Origin: Jingyaoa shaoxingensis
GTDB lineage: Bacteria > Bacillota > Clostridia > Lachnospirales > Lachnospiraceae
NCBI RefSeq assembly: GCF_014385005.1
Contig: NZ_JACRSZ010000003.1
Span: 62,001 to 126,000 of the forward strand
Length of the DNA stretch: 64,000 nt
Reading direction: 5' to 3'
Positions 41,921 to 50,806 of this stretch are shown one piece after another. Every line of letters starts with the position of its first letter. Position 1 is the first letter of the stretch. The notes below the pieces were generated by a model that saw only the letters and a list, made by a program, of their open reading frames with translations, ran no database searches and was not told the DNA's origin. The translations under genes were made by a program, and so were the position numbers.

Positions 41921-42544
41921 CTATTTTGACACTTCATCATCTGTTGCATAATTACGAACCTGTACCGGGCACTTCAGCACATCCAGGCGTCCAATTTGAG
42001 CCAGACGTCTGTAAATGCGTTCCCAGCCGCATTCCATGTTGCTGTCCACTTCGCATTTACCATTCTTGGATCCACCGCACTGTCCGTTAACCAGACTCTT
42101 GGAGCAGGCTGTAATCGGGCAGATACCGCCAGTTAAATTCAGGTAACATTCGCCGCACTGTTTGCAGTCGTATTCCAGTGGAGTAACTCCCTGGAATCCA
42201 GGCAGTGGATAGGTATCACATGCTGCGCAGACTTTTTTATCTTCCAGATATTCAGAAACAGTCTGAACACCAACACCACAGGAGCAAACCAGAACCACGT
42301 CTGCGTCTTTGATCTCTCCCATGTGTTTTTCCAGGCGTAATTTCATATTCTCCGGATTGCAGATATAATCTTTTGTCATAATGCCAGTTACATTTCCAGC
42401 CTCAGCCAGTTCCTTTTCAAACTCAACAGCTTCTTTTTCAGGGAAATGTACTTCCTTACATCCATGGCAGTTAATAATGAAAACTTTCTTTCCTTCTACC
42501 AGAGATGCGATAGTCTCTTTGGATTTTAATTCAGTAATTAACAT
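41921..42544 (-). CDS. metV: MetV, zinc/Fe-S subunit of methylene-THF reductase
   Basis: 207 residues. The N-terminal half has FIINCHGCKEVHFP and VLVCSCGVGVQTV; the C-terminal MTHFR_C motif is CKQCGECYLNLTGGICPITACSK, then NGQCGGSKNGKCEV and CGWERIYRRL (Cys-rich, 4Fe-4S and Zn candidates). It stabilises MetF and links it to the electron input. It starts 2 nt after the rnfC2 stop, so translationally coupled. A very similar domain forms the N-terminus of the preceding RnfC2 protein. Confidence 0.93.
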   Translation of the reverse strand: MLITELKSKETIASLVEGKKVFIINCHGCKEVHFPEKEAVEFEKELAEAGNVTGIMTKDYICNPENMKLRLEKHMGEIKDADVVLVCSCGVGVQTVSEYLEDKKVCAACDTYPLPGFQGVTPLEYDCKQCGECYLNLTGGICPITACSKSLVNGQCGGSKNGKCEVDSNMECGWERIYRRLAQIGRLDVLKCPVQVRNYATDDEVSK

Positions 42545-42545
42545 C

Positions 42546-44507
42546 TTACTTCATCCCCCTTACTACCGCTTTACCGGCTTTAATCTTAGATACAATTGGG
42601 ATCTTGGAAGAACAGATGTATTCGCAGCAGCGGCATTCTACGCAGTCCATAACATGTTTGTCTTTCATTCCCTGCCAGTTCTCTTCGTCTGCATATTTTG
42701 CAAAATACAGAGGAGAAAGTTCCATTGGGCAGACATCTACACAACGTCCACATTTGATACAGGATACTGCCTCTGTCTGATCCGGTTCAATTGCAATAAT
42801 ACCATTAGATCCCTTCATAATCGGCACATTGGTATCCGGGATTACAAATCCCATCATAGGACCGCCTGCTTTGAACATAACGTCATCATCTGTTACGCCG
42901 CCACAGTAATCAATCAGATCTTTGGTATTGGTACCAATCTTCACAATGTAGTTTCCTGGTTTTTTCAGCTTTTCACCCGTAACAGTTACCACACGTTCTA
43001 CCAGTGGCATTCCTTTCTGAATAGCATCAGAAATAGCCTTTGTAGTACTGATATTGCCAACTACACATCCTACATCTGCCGGAAGTCCGCCGCTTGGAAC
43101 CTGTCTCTTCATGACACGTTTGATCAGCATCTTTTCAGCACCCTGCGGGTATTTTGTCTTAGCCACAACTACATCAATGTTATCAATGTCTGCAACCTTG
43201 GACTGCATCAGTTCAATCGCATCCGGCTTGTTATCTTCAATAACAATCAGACCCTTTTCTGCATTGACAGTCTTAATCATGGCTTTCAGGCCGAAAATAA
43301 CGTCATCTGCATATTCCAGAAGTACTCTGTGGTCTGCAGTCAGAAGAGGTTCACATTCACAGCCGTTCAGAAGAATGGTGTCGATTGGTTTTGGTGGTTT
43401 CAGCTTGACTGAAGTAGGGAATCCCGCGCCACCCATACCTACAATACCGGCATTCTTGATAATATCCACGATCTCATCCGGTGTAAGGCTGTCAAGATCT
43501 TTGTTCGGTTTTACTGACTCATGCAGAGTATTTTTGCCATCAGATTTGATGACTACAGATAAGCATTCACCTCTGGTAGCATGCTTATGGTTTTCGATAG
43601 CAGTAACCGTTCCGCTGACACTGGAGTGAACCGGTGCGCTGATGAAACCTGCTGCTTCACCAATTACCTGTCCAACTTTTACTGTATCACCAACCTGAAC
43701 TACAGGATTCGCCGGAGCACCTGCATGCATGGATAATGGAATTACTACAGTATCCGGATCCGGGAATTTCACCAGTGGAAGATGTTCTGTGAATTCCTTG
43801 CGCTCGCATGGATGAACACCACCATAGTATCCTTCCAGTCTGTTCTCGCGGATAGACTTCACATATTCATTCACAAATTTAAAGTTTACTTTGGAGTAGT
43901 CTCTTACCTGTACAGGCTGGCTTAAGAATTCTTCCAGACGTCCCTGTTTTGCCAGTCTCTGGTAAATCTTTTCCCATGCACAGTCCTTGTTAGGATCTAC
44001 TTCACATTTTCCGTTCTTAGCGCCGCCACACTGTCCATTTACAAGGCTCTTGGAACAGTCAACGATCGGACAGACACCACCTGTGATATTCAGATAACAC
44101 TGAGCACATGCATCACAGCTCTTCTTCGTCAAAGCCATTCCGTGATGTCCTCTGTAATTTAATGAATTGCTGGCTGCTATTACAGGTCTTCCTGCCAGTT
44201 CCGCAACAGTCTGAATACCAAGACCACAGGAGATCACTACGATATTCTCTGCACCTTCCGGAATCATATCTGGCAAGTCTTTTTCTGTGTGCGTTTTATT
44301 ACATAAAAAATCAACCTTTGTACTGCCTACGACATGCTTACCCTGTTCTTCTGCGAACTTGATAAATTCATCGCAATCCGGCTCGTCAACGGTCTCAAAT
44401 TCTTTGAAGCACTTGTTACAGGCAATGACAAACAGATTATCCTTCTCAGCCAGCAGGGAAGCCAGTTCGTCCGCGCTTTTTAACTTATACTTAGTATAGT
44501 TTTCCAA
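42546..44507 (-). CDS. rnfC2: RnfC2-type NADH-binding subunit with N-terminal MetV-like domain
   Basis: 653 residues if translation begins at the TTG at 44507, chosen because GGAAGGTGAG lies 5 nt upstream; the frame stays open to 44597 without a good site. Residues about 1-215 copy MetV (FVIACNKCFKEF; CDACAQCYLNITGGVCPI; NGQCGGAKNGKCEV). Residues about 225-650 are RnfC-like: GGVHPCERKEFT, flavin/NADH-binding GMGGAGFPTSVKLKPP, LNGCECEPLLTADHRVL, and two ferredoxin motifs CIKCGRCVDVCPMEL and CVECRCCEYICSSKIP. It supplies electrons from NADH to MetF. A. woodii RnfC2 has similar mass (about 73 kDa by recollection). Confidence 0.9.
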   Translation of the reverse strand: MENYTKYKLKSADELASLLAEKDNLFVIACNKCFKEFETVDEPDCDEFIKFAEEQGKHVVGSTKVDFLCNKTHTEKDLPDMIPEGAENIVVISCGLGIQTVAELAGRPVIAASNSLNYRGHHGMALTKKSCDACAQCYLNITGGVCPIVDCSKSLVNGQCGGAKNGKCEVDPNKDCAWEKIYQRLAKQGRLEEFLSQPVQVRDYSKVNFKFVNEYVKSIRENRLEGYYGGVHPCERKEFTEHLPLVKFPDPDTVVIPLSMHAGAPANPVVQVGDTVKVGQVIGEAAGFISAPVHSSVSGTVTAIENHKHATRGECLSVVIKSDGKNTLHESVKPNKDLDSLTPDEIVDIIKNAGIVGMGGAGFPTSVKLKPPKPIDTILLNGCECEPLLTADHRVLLEYADDVIFGLKAMIKTVNAEKGLIVIEDNKPDAIELMQSKVADIDNIDVVVAKTKYPQGAEKMLIKRVMKRQVPSGGLPADVGCVVGNISTTKAISDAIQKGMPLVERVVTVTGEKLKKPGNYIVKIGTNTKDLIDYCGGVTDDDVMFKAGGPMMGFVIPDTNVPIMKGSNGIIAIEPDQTEAVSCIKCGRCVDVCPMELSPLYFAKYADEENWQGMKDKHVMDCVECRCCEYICSSKIPIVSKIKAGKAVVRGMK

Positions 44508-44627
44508 TTGCTCACCTTCCTTATCGTTTGATTTGCAGTTCTTATAATATCTGTATTTCTGTCCTTCCATCCTCTGCACAGGAAAGACAGAATACATGTA
44601 TTTTACGTCTGCAATTGATACGTTTTA

Positions 44628-44677
44628 AGTATAACACTTTACGTTCATATAATCTAGTCTAAACAATTATTTAACAA
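44628..44677 (-). promoter_or_regulatory. Promoter of rnfC2-metV-metF with a weak Rex-like site
   Basis: Minus-strand extended -10 TGTTATACT (TATACT at 44633-44628); no good -35 box. TAAACAATTATTTAACAA at 44660-44677 has a perfect right Rex half (TTAACAA) but only 10 of 14 overall. It overlaps the end of the integrase remnant. Confidence 0.45.
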
Positions 44678-44846
44678 GAGGTTTCTTTTGTACTTTTTTC
44701 AGAACATCAGCCTTCATTGTGGCCGATATATCGACATGTCCCATGTCTGTCTGAAGAACTTTAGAAGACATCCCTGCAGCGTCCATATAGGAACAATATG
44801 TATGCCTGCAGTCAAGTTCCACTTCAGCATGAAATTTCCGTTCCAT
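44667..44846 (-). pseudogene. C-terminal remnant of a tyrosine recombinase (integrase)
   Basis: 59 residues from 44846 to a stop at 44667-44669. RHTYCSYMDAAGMSSKVLQ and TDMGHVDISATMK match the RHTF-x-T ... GM-xx-K-VIQ-x-x-MGH-S-DI-xx-T core around the second Arg-His and the His of the tyrosine-recombinase active site. The catalytic Tyr is replaced by DVLKKVQ. The N-terminal three quarters are missing, so it is inactive. It marks the left edge of the signalling island next to the Wood-Ljungdahl genes. Confidence 0.8.
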
Positions 44847-44864
44847 CTTTCAACAACCGAATCA

Positions 44865-47693
44865 TCATTCTACATATTTTGTGATGACAGATATTAAAAT
44901 CTCCATATCAATCGGCTTTGCCACATGATCATCCATCCCAGCATTCAAAGCAGCCTGTACATCCTCTGCAAATGTATTTGCTGTCATTGCAATTATAGGA
45001 ATTTTCTTTCCGTCCGGACGGTCCGGCAGATTTCTGATAGCTTTTGTCGTTTCATACCCATTCATTTCCGGCATCATAATATCCATCAAAATCAGATCAA
45101 AAGTCCCCGGAGCTGTATTGCAAAACTGTGCCAGGGCAGATTTACCATCGGCAGTCCTGGTTACAATCATCCCTTGTTCTTCCAATAAAGCTACTGCTAT
45201 CTCTGCATTTAAATCATTGTCCTCTGCCAAGAGAACATGCAAACCATGTAAATCCATATCTTTCCTTAACTTTTCTTTCTCTTCAGTTTGTACATGTTCT
45301 GCTAGAAGCAATGGGATTTCTACTGTAAATGTTGAGCCAATGCCCTGCTTGCTGCTGACCTCAATTTTTCCACCCATAAGATCAACATATTTTTTAGCAA
45401 TGGCCATTCCCAGTCCGGTTCCCTTATAACTGGTTCTTGCCCCATTATTTTCTTGACTGAACTCATCAAATATTCTGGACTGGAACTCCTCACTCATACC
45501 AATTCCAGTATCTGATATACGATAGCGTACAATCATATGGTGCTCATCATTGCCCGGACAGTTTTCTGCAAAAAATGAAATGGTACCTCCGTCTTTTGTA
45601 AATTTAACTGCATTGCTGATGATGTTGAGCAATACTTCCCTGATTCTGAGTTCATCTGCCATCACATAAGGAGTTTTTAGTTCTTCTCTTGAAACATAAA
45701 AATTAAGGTCACGATTTTCCATATATCCCCTTGCAATCGACGAAACAGTATTTATTATATCCCTGAGATCTACCGGTACTGGTTTATATTCCAGTTTACC
45801 ACTTTCAATGCGGCTGATATCCAACACATCGTTAATCAGTGTCATCAGGTATTCTGAACTCTGCCTGATCTTTTTCAGACAATCCTCTACTTCTTTGTCC
45901 GGATTCCTCTTCATGGCAATATCTGTAAATCCAACAATTGCATTCATTGGTGTCCTGATATCATGGGACATATGGTTCAGGAACGTTGTTTTTGCAATAT
46001 TCGCCGCATTTGCATCCTGTGCTTCTTTCAATGCTTCCATCTGTTTTTTCCTGCTTACCGAAAGGGAATAAACCAGAAGAAGCAGTACAAAAATAATCAC
46101 AGCTGAAACCACAATAGCCAAGCCTGCATGCTCCGCAAGGACATCCTGCAAGCTCATTTTCTTTTCCGAAACAGAATTCTGTGCAAGGACAACGCCATTT
46201 AAAATATTGGATGACTGCTCAATTGCTTTATTGATAATGGTAGCTGCTCTTCTGTTTTCTCTCGTCGTGAACATCGCTAATTCCTGCCGTTTTGCCATTT
46301 CTGCAAATGACAGGCTTTTGGTCAGTGGACTTTCATTAAGAAGATTGATCTTTGAGGATGGAATCACAGTTGCTCCTGCTTTTCCATTTGCCACTGCCTC
46401 CAAGCATTCTTCCTGTGTATCATATAGTTTGATCTCTGCATCCGGAAAAAGAAGGGACACCATCAATTCCGAATACAATGAAGTCTCTGTCGCTGCGATC
46501 GTAGAGATACTGCTGTTATATTCATTTCCTTTGTAAATAACAACTGGCGTAATATCAAAGATTGCATCCGTCAAAACCACCTGAAACTGTTCCTGTGTAT
46601 AAAAATCCTGAATGATAGGACCGGCAATATCTATTTCGCCAGATTGCAATGCCTCATTCATCTCTTCGCCCGTGGAACAGGGAACGACCTTGATCGTGAT
46701 TTCATATTTTTTCTGAACCGTATCCAAAACAGTTCCAAGGATTCCTGTCAGTTTCCCATTTTCTTCACCACAAAAAGGAAGATTATCCTGTAGATATCCC
46801 ACACAAATTGTATTTTCATGTGCATCCAGCCATTGTTTTTCTTCCTTATTGAGTGCATAATTTATGACCGCTTTTCCTTCATAACTGGCATACAGCTTAC
46901 TGCTGTAGTCCGTTTCTGTATTGTTGATTTCTTCCAGGGCAGAATTTAATTCCTTTAACAGATCCGGTCTGGATTTTGATACACCGAAATAACCGTCACC
47001 TACACCGATATTAGCAATGGCAATAAAATCGCTGTTGACAGACAGTGCAGGAATCACAAGTGCATCCAGTTCATCTACATCCAGTTTTTCTACCATTTCA
47101 TCATAATCTTTGCAGGCAATAACCTCTGCCTGGATCTGATTGTTGTCCAGCCATTTTTCCAGAAGTTCTTTCTGATGGCTTCCATCTGCAACACCGATAC
47201 GACAGCCATTCATCTGCTTCAGATCACCATCCGCAAGATCCGCATGATTCTCCCTGGTATAGATCCTATATCTTTCTGTTCCCTCGGCATAGGTTGAAAA
47301 ATCGATAGATTCTGCTCTTTCCGGTGTATAACTGATACTTCCAAGTATATCTATTTCTCCATCTTCCAGCATATCCAGGCACTCTTTAAATGAACCATAA
47401 ACATATTCATACTTCCAGCCGGTTATATAAGAAATTTTCTGGAGATACTCATAGCCTGCCCCCTGCTTATGTTCCCCTGAACTTCCTTCCTGAAAATTGG
47501 CATATGGGAAATAGCCGACTCTCACGATTTTATTTTCTTCCTCCATTGCCTGAGTTGTTTTCCCATCACTTTTTATTTCCGACGCATAAGCAGAAACCGG
47601 TACAAAGAGTAACATGATAAGTAATAAAATGCTCAAACATAATCCTTTTTTCTTATCTGTTTTTCCTATCTGTTTTTCTATCTTTCTGTTCAT
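44865..47693 (-). CDS. Hybrid sensor histidine kinase with two SBP_bac_3 sensor domains
   Basis: 942 residues from the ATG at 47693 (GAGG 6 nt upstream; the ATG 8 codons earlier has no site). Signal/anchor LCLSILLLIMLLFVPVSAYA; two extracellular amino-acid-binding-protein-like domains (about 55-290 and 290-530); membrane segment LAIVVSAVIIFVLLLLVYSL; HisKA NHMSHDIRTPMNAIVGF; HATPase (MVRYRISDTGIGM, GTGLGMAIAKKYVDLMGG); receiver VLLAEDNDLNAEIAV with DLILMDIMMPEMNG. Signal: probably a small solute. There is no DNA-binding output, so it probably phosphorylates another protein such as the REC-HD-GYP. Confidence 0.93.
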   Translation of the reverse strand: MNRKIEKQIGKTDKKKGLCLSILLLIMLLFVPVSAYASEIKSDGKTTQAMEEENKIVRVGYFPYANFQEGSSGEHKQGAGYEYLQKISYITGWKYEYVYGSFKECLDMLEDGEIDILGSISYTPERAESIDFSTYAEGTERYRIYTRENHADLADGDLKQMNGCRIGVADGSHQKELLEKWLDNNQIQAEVIACKDYDEMVEKLDVDELDALVIPALSVNSDFIAIANIGVGDGYFGVSKSRPDLLKELNSALEEINNTETDYSSKLYASYEGKAVINYALNKEEKQWLDAHENTICVGYLQDNLPFCGEENGKLTGILGTVLDTVQKKYEITIKVVPCSTGEEMNEALQSGEIDIAGPIIQDFYTQEQFQVVLTDAIFDITPVVIYKGNEYNSSISTIAATETSLYSELMVSLLFPDAEIKLYDTQEECLEAVANGKAGATVIPSSKINLLNESPLTKSLSFAEMAKRQELAMFTTRENRRAATIINKAIEQSSNILNGVVLAQNSVSEKKMSLQDVLAEHAGLAIVVSAVIIFVLLLLVYSLSVSRKKQMEALKEAQDANAANIAKTTFLNHMSHDIRTPMNAIVGFTDIAMKRNPDKEVEDCLKKIRQSSEYLMTLINDVLDISRIESGKLEYKPVPVDLRDIINTVSSIARGYMENRDLNFYVSREELKTPYVMADELRIREVLLNIISNAVKFTKDGGTISFFAENCPGNDEHHMIVRYRISDTGIGMSEEFQSRIFDEFSQENNGARTSYKGTGLGMAIAKKYVDLMGGKIEVSSKQGIGSTFTVEIPLLLAEHVQTEEKEKLRKDMDLHGLHVLLAEDNDLNAEIAVALLEEQGMIVTRTADGKSALAQFCNTAPGTFDLILMDIMMPEMNGYETTKAIRNLPDRPDGKKIPIIAMTANTFAEDVQAALNAGMDDHVAKPIDMEILISVITKYVE

Positions 47694-47785
47694 TCTCGTC
47701 CTCTTTTTATTATCCATTCATGTTTGACATCTGGATATCCATACGTATCAAATCAGATCTTTCTATAAAAAGCAAAAGATGTTCT

Positions 47786-47911
47786 TTATCCAGTTTTCAT
47801 CTTTCGCAGAATAGCCATTCCAATGATTACTGTTACCGAAGCTATAAGTGCAATAACATAACCCGGCAGATCTTGCAGCCTATACACTTCCTCTGCATCT
47901 ATATTGCTCAT
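47786..47911 (-). CDS. Possible 41-residue single-pass membrane protein
   Basis: ATG at 47911 after GAAGGTAG gives MSNIDAEEVYRLQDLPGYVI followed by ALIASVTVIIGMAILRKMK, one hydrophobic helix with a positive C-terminal end. It lies between the two sensor kinases on the same strand. The ribosome site is close to the start (3 nt), so expression is uncertain. It could be a fragment of a lost protein or a small kinase-associated peptide. No family recognised. Confidence 0.4.
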   Translation of the reverse strand: MSNIDAEEVYRLQDLPGYVIALIASVTVIIGMAILRKMKTG

Positions 47912-47938
47912 CTACCTTCGTTCTTCCGTGCCATGAAA

Positions 47939-50806
47939 TCAGCAATTTTCTTGTTGCCGTATTACTTCTGATAATGTCGACAGCAACTTATCAACCTGGA
48001 TTGGCTTTGCTATATGACCATTCATTCCTGCTGCGATAGCCTCTCTCTTATCTTCTTCAAATGCATTTGCTGTCATTGCAATGATCGGTATGCATGCCTT
48101 ATCCCTATCTGGCAGGTGTCTGATTTCCTGCGTTGCTTTATAACCATTCATTTTCGGCATCTGAATATCCATGAGGATCACATCATATGTTCCAGCCGGC
48201 ATTTCCATCATCCTGTTCACACACTGAATGCCATCCTCCACACAATCTATCTTCAGACCGGCATTCTCAAGTATTGCTTCTGCAATCTCTGCATTCAAAT
48301 CATTGTCCTCTGCCAAAAGGATATTCCTGCCTTCAAGGATTTCACTTCCTGTTTCATGCTCTTCAATATGCTTTTTTACATAATAGCTTTCATCTGCTAT
48401 CCTGTGCTTTAATGTAACTGCAAAGGTACTGCCCTTTCCAAGCTCACTCTCTACATCTATTGTTCCTCCCAACAGATCAACATATTTCTTGACGATTGAC
48501 ATTCCAAGTCCGGTTCCTGCGATTTTGCTCTTTGTGGTGTTCTGCTCACGTGTAAATGCTTCGAAAATCTTTGTCAGATAGTCTTGTCTCATGCCGATTC
48601 CTGTATCTCTGACTCTCATCCTCACCATCATGTATCCAGCCTCATCACAAGGTAATTCATCTACATTTACCATAACAGAACCACCGGATGGAGTGTATTT
48701 CATGGCATTGCTTAGGATGTTGACAAATATTTCTTTTACTTTTGTAGTATCTGTCAGTACATGCCTATGCTCTACATTCATCGCGTAATGAAGCGCAATA
48801 TTCTTTTTCCTTGCTTTCTCATCAAACACAGCAATCAAGGACTTCCAGACATCTTCAATCTGGCAGTAATTCTCATCAAGTTCCATCCTTCCGCTCTCAA
48901 TCTGGGCCATATCCAGTACATTATTTATGATTGACAGAAGAAGATCTCCAGACTGTTGCAGTTTTTCCAAATGTTCTAAAGTTTCAGGCATTTCTTTTCC
49001 ATTTAGTTCCTTCTCCATAAGCTGTGCATAGCCCAGAATTACATTCATAGGAGTACGGATGTCATGGGACATATTATTAAGGAAACAGGTCTTTGCCAGA
49101 CTCGCCTCCTCCGCTTTTTTTAAAGCGATTTCCAACTTGTCATTTAGCTTTTGTGTATCATTTGCTGCAAGCTTTGCGACAGCTTCCGCTTTCCTTGCTT
49201 TCCTTAAAAGTACGAGGATAATACCAATGATGCTGAGTAGGAAAAATCCTGCCGTGACAAAAAAAGCAAGCATATTGTCTTTTACAAAGTCCAAAAATGT
49301 TACCTTATCTGCTGTACTGTCATAAATAGCAAGTGCGCTTGTAAGCATATCAGACGGCATGGCCTTCAAGGTTTTATTCAATATTGATAAAAGATTCCCC
49401 TCTCCACTTTTTACCGCGAAGCATGCCTCCATTGTTTTTGTAAGTGGAACACTCTTGAAATTTTTACTGTTATCATATATCATCGCCTGACTTGCTCCCA
49501 TGAGGAAACAGTCTGCTTTTTCATGAATGACCATATCTGCTGCATCTTCAAGCGAATCACAATCTACCAGCTTCCATTCGGGATAACTGAATGCAATATG
49601 CTGTTTTAAGGCATATTTTTCTTTTGGCACAGCTACAGTATACACCTTATTCTCATCAAATTTTTTCTCATCAGTTACTGCCATCAAACTATAGGTCCAG
49701 GCTGTGTTTGTAAGTGCATATCCGTTTTCTTCTGCAAAATACGGATTCCTGCCGGCATAAAAAATCATGTCAATTTCATGATTCTGCAGATCCTGAATCA
49801 TTTCTTCATAGCCATCATATTCCCGTATATCAAATTCCATCGTTTGATTTCCCAGACATTCTTTAGCATAGGAAACATATTCTGACAGCATACCAGTAAG
49901 TTTTCCAGTCTCTTCCTCCATGAAAAAGATTGCCGGATCATTGTTCAAAAATCCTATCCGAATGCCTCCGTGTTCTTCCAGCCATGACTTTTCTGCACCT
50001 GTAAGACTCTGGTTATAATCAAGCCTGAAATACTTCTTATACAGATCTGACTTAAAAAAAGGACTATTCTGTTCCAGCTGGCGCATTGCCCAGTCCAGGT
50101 CTGCCTTGATATCGCTGCGTTCTTTATTTATTGCAAAATATATGCCTGATTTGCCAATAGTTGTAACGGATGATATTCCCTGTTCAGACCAGATAGATTC
50201 CTCCAGAGATACAAAACAGTCAATCTCATGATTTGCTATTTTCTTTTCGACATCATCATCATTATTCACATTTACATGTTCTGTATGTATACCATTCTTA
50301 TTTTCCCATTCTGTCAGCATGATTTCAGGTTCTGTATCCATGAGCACACCTACACGTTTCCCATCCAGAGACTTGAAATCAGACGTATCAATATCCGTAT
50401 CCGATAAATCAGCATAAAGGATATATTTTTCCTCCCCCATCGGTTCATCCGGGAAAAGCATTTTTTCTGCACGGTCATCGGTGTAAGATATATCACCCAT
50501 GATATCAATCTCACCATTTTCAAGCTTATCAAAACAGTCAGACCAGTCACATTTCACATATTCAAATTTCCATCCGGTATAACCTGCCAGAGCCTGCATG
50601 AGTTCGTAGCCATATCCTCGTCTTACACCGTTTTTGTCGACATAATTAAAGGTATCCTCAAATGAGCCGACACGAATGGTCTGTGACTGTTTTTCATCAT
50701 TATTCGTTTCAGCAGCCTGGCAGTATACTGATAACATCATCAACATTCCCCAAACCATCAATATACATACAAATAGTGCGGCTGTTTTTTTTCTGCTTTT
50801 ATCCAT
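47939..50806 (-). CDS. Second hybrid sensor histidine kinase with SBP_bac_3 sensor domains
   Basis: 955 residues, same architecture as the kinase at 44865: signal-anchor ALFVCILMVWGMLMMLSVYC, two SBP-like domains (IRVGSFEDTFNYVDKNGVRR; IRIGFLNNDPAIFFMEEETG), membrane helix FFVTAGFFLLSIIGIILVLL, HisKA NNMSHDIRTPMNVILGY, HATPase with GTGLGMSIVKKYVDLLGG, and receiver NILLAEDNDLNAEIAEAI with DVILMDIQMPKMNG. It overlaps the HD-GYP gene by 8 nt, so coupled. The two kinases are paralogous but diverged in their sensor halves, suggesting different ligands. Confidence 0.94.
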   Translation of the reverse strand: MDKSRKKTAALFVCILMVWGMLMMLSVYCQAAETNNDEKQSQTIRVGSFEDTFNYVDKNGVRRGYGYELMQALAGYTGWKFEYVKCDWSDCFDKLENGEIDIMGDISYTDDRAEKMLFPDEPMGEEKYILYADLSDTDIDTSDFKSLDGKRVGVLMDTEPEIMLTEWENKNGIHTEHVNVNNDDDVEKKIANHEIDCFVSLEESIWSEQGISSVTTIGKSGIYFAINKERSDIKADLDWAMRQLEQNSPFFKSDLYKKYFRLDYNQSLTGAEKSWLEEHGGIRIGFLNNDPAIFFMEEETGKLTGMLSEYVSYAKECLGNQTMEFDIREYDGYEEMIQDLQNHEIDMIFYAGRNPYFAEENGYALTNTAWTYSLMAVTDEKKFDENKVYTVAVPKEKYALKQHIAFSYPEWKLVDCDSLEDAADMVIHEKADCFLMGASQAMIYDNSKNFKSVPLTKTMEACFAVKSGEGNLLSILNKTLKAMPSDMLTSALAIYDSTADKVTFLDFVKDNMLAFFVTAGFFLLSIIGIILVLLRKARKAEAVAKLAANDTQKLNDKLEIALKKAEEASLAKTCFLNNMSHDIRTPMNVILGYAQLMEKELNGKEMPETLEHLEKLQQSGDLLLSIINNVLDMAQIESGRMELDENYCQIEDVWKSLIAVFDEKARKKNIALHYAMNVEHRHVLTDTTKVKEIFVNILSNAMKYTPSGGSVMVNVDELPCDEAGYMMVRMRVRDTGIGMRQDYLTKIFEAFTREQNTTKSKIAGTGLGMSIVKKYVDLLGGTIDVESELGKGSTFAVTLKHRIADESYYVKKHIEEHETGSEILEGRNILLAEDNDLNAEIAEAILENAGLKIDCVEDGIQCVNRMMEMPAGTYDVILMDIQMPKMNGYKATQEIRHLPDRDKACIPIIAMTANAFEEDKREAIAAGMNGHIAKPIQVDKLLSTLSEVIRQQENC

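Noticed and set aside
42381..43412. A 343-codon open frame on the plus strand
   Set aside because: Antisense to rnfC2 and the start of metV, no family motifs, no promoter or ribosome site.
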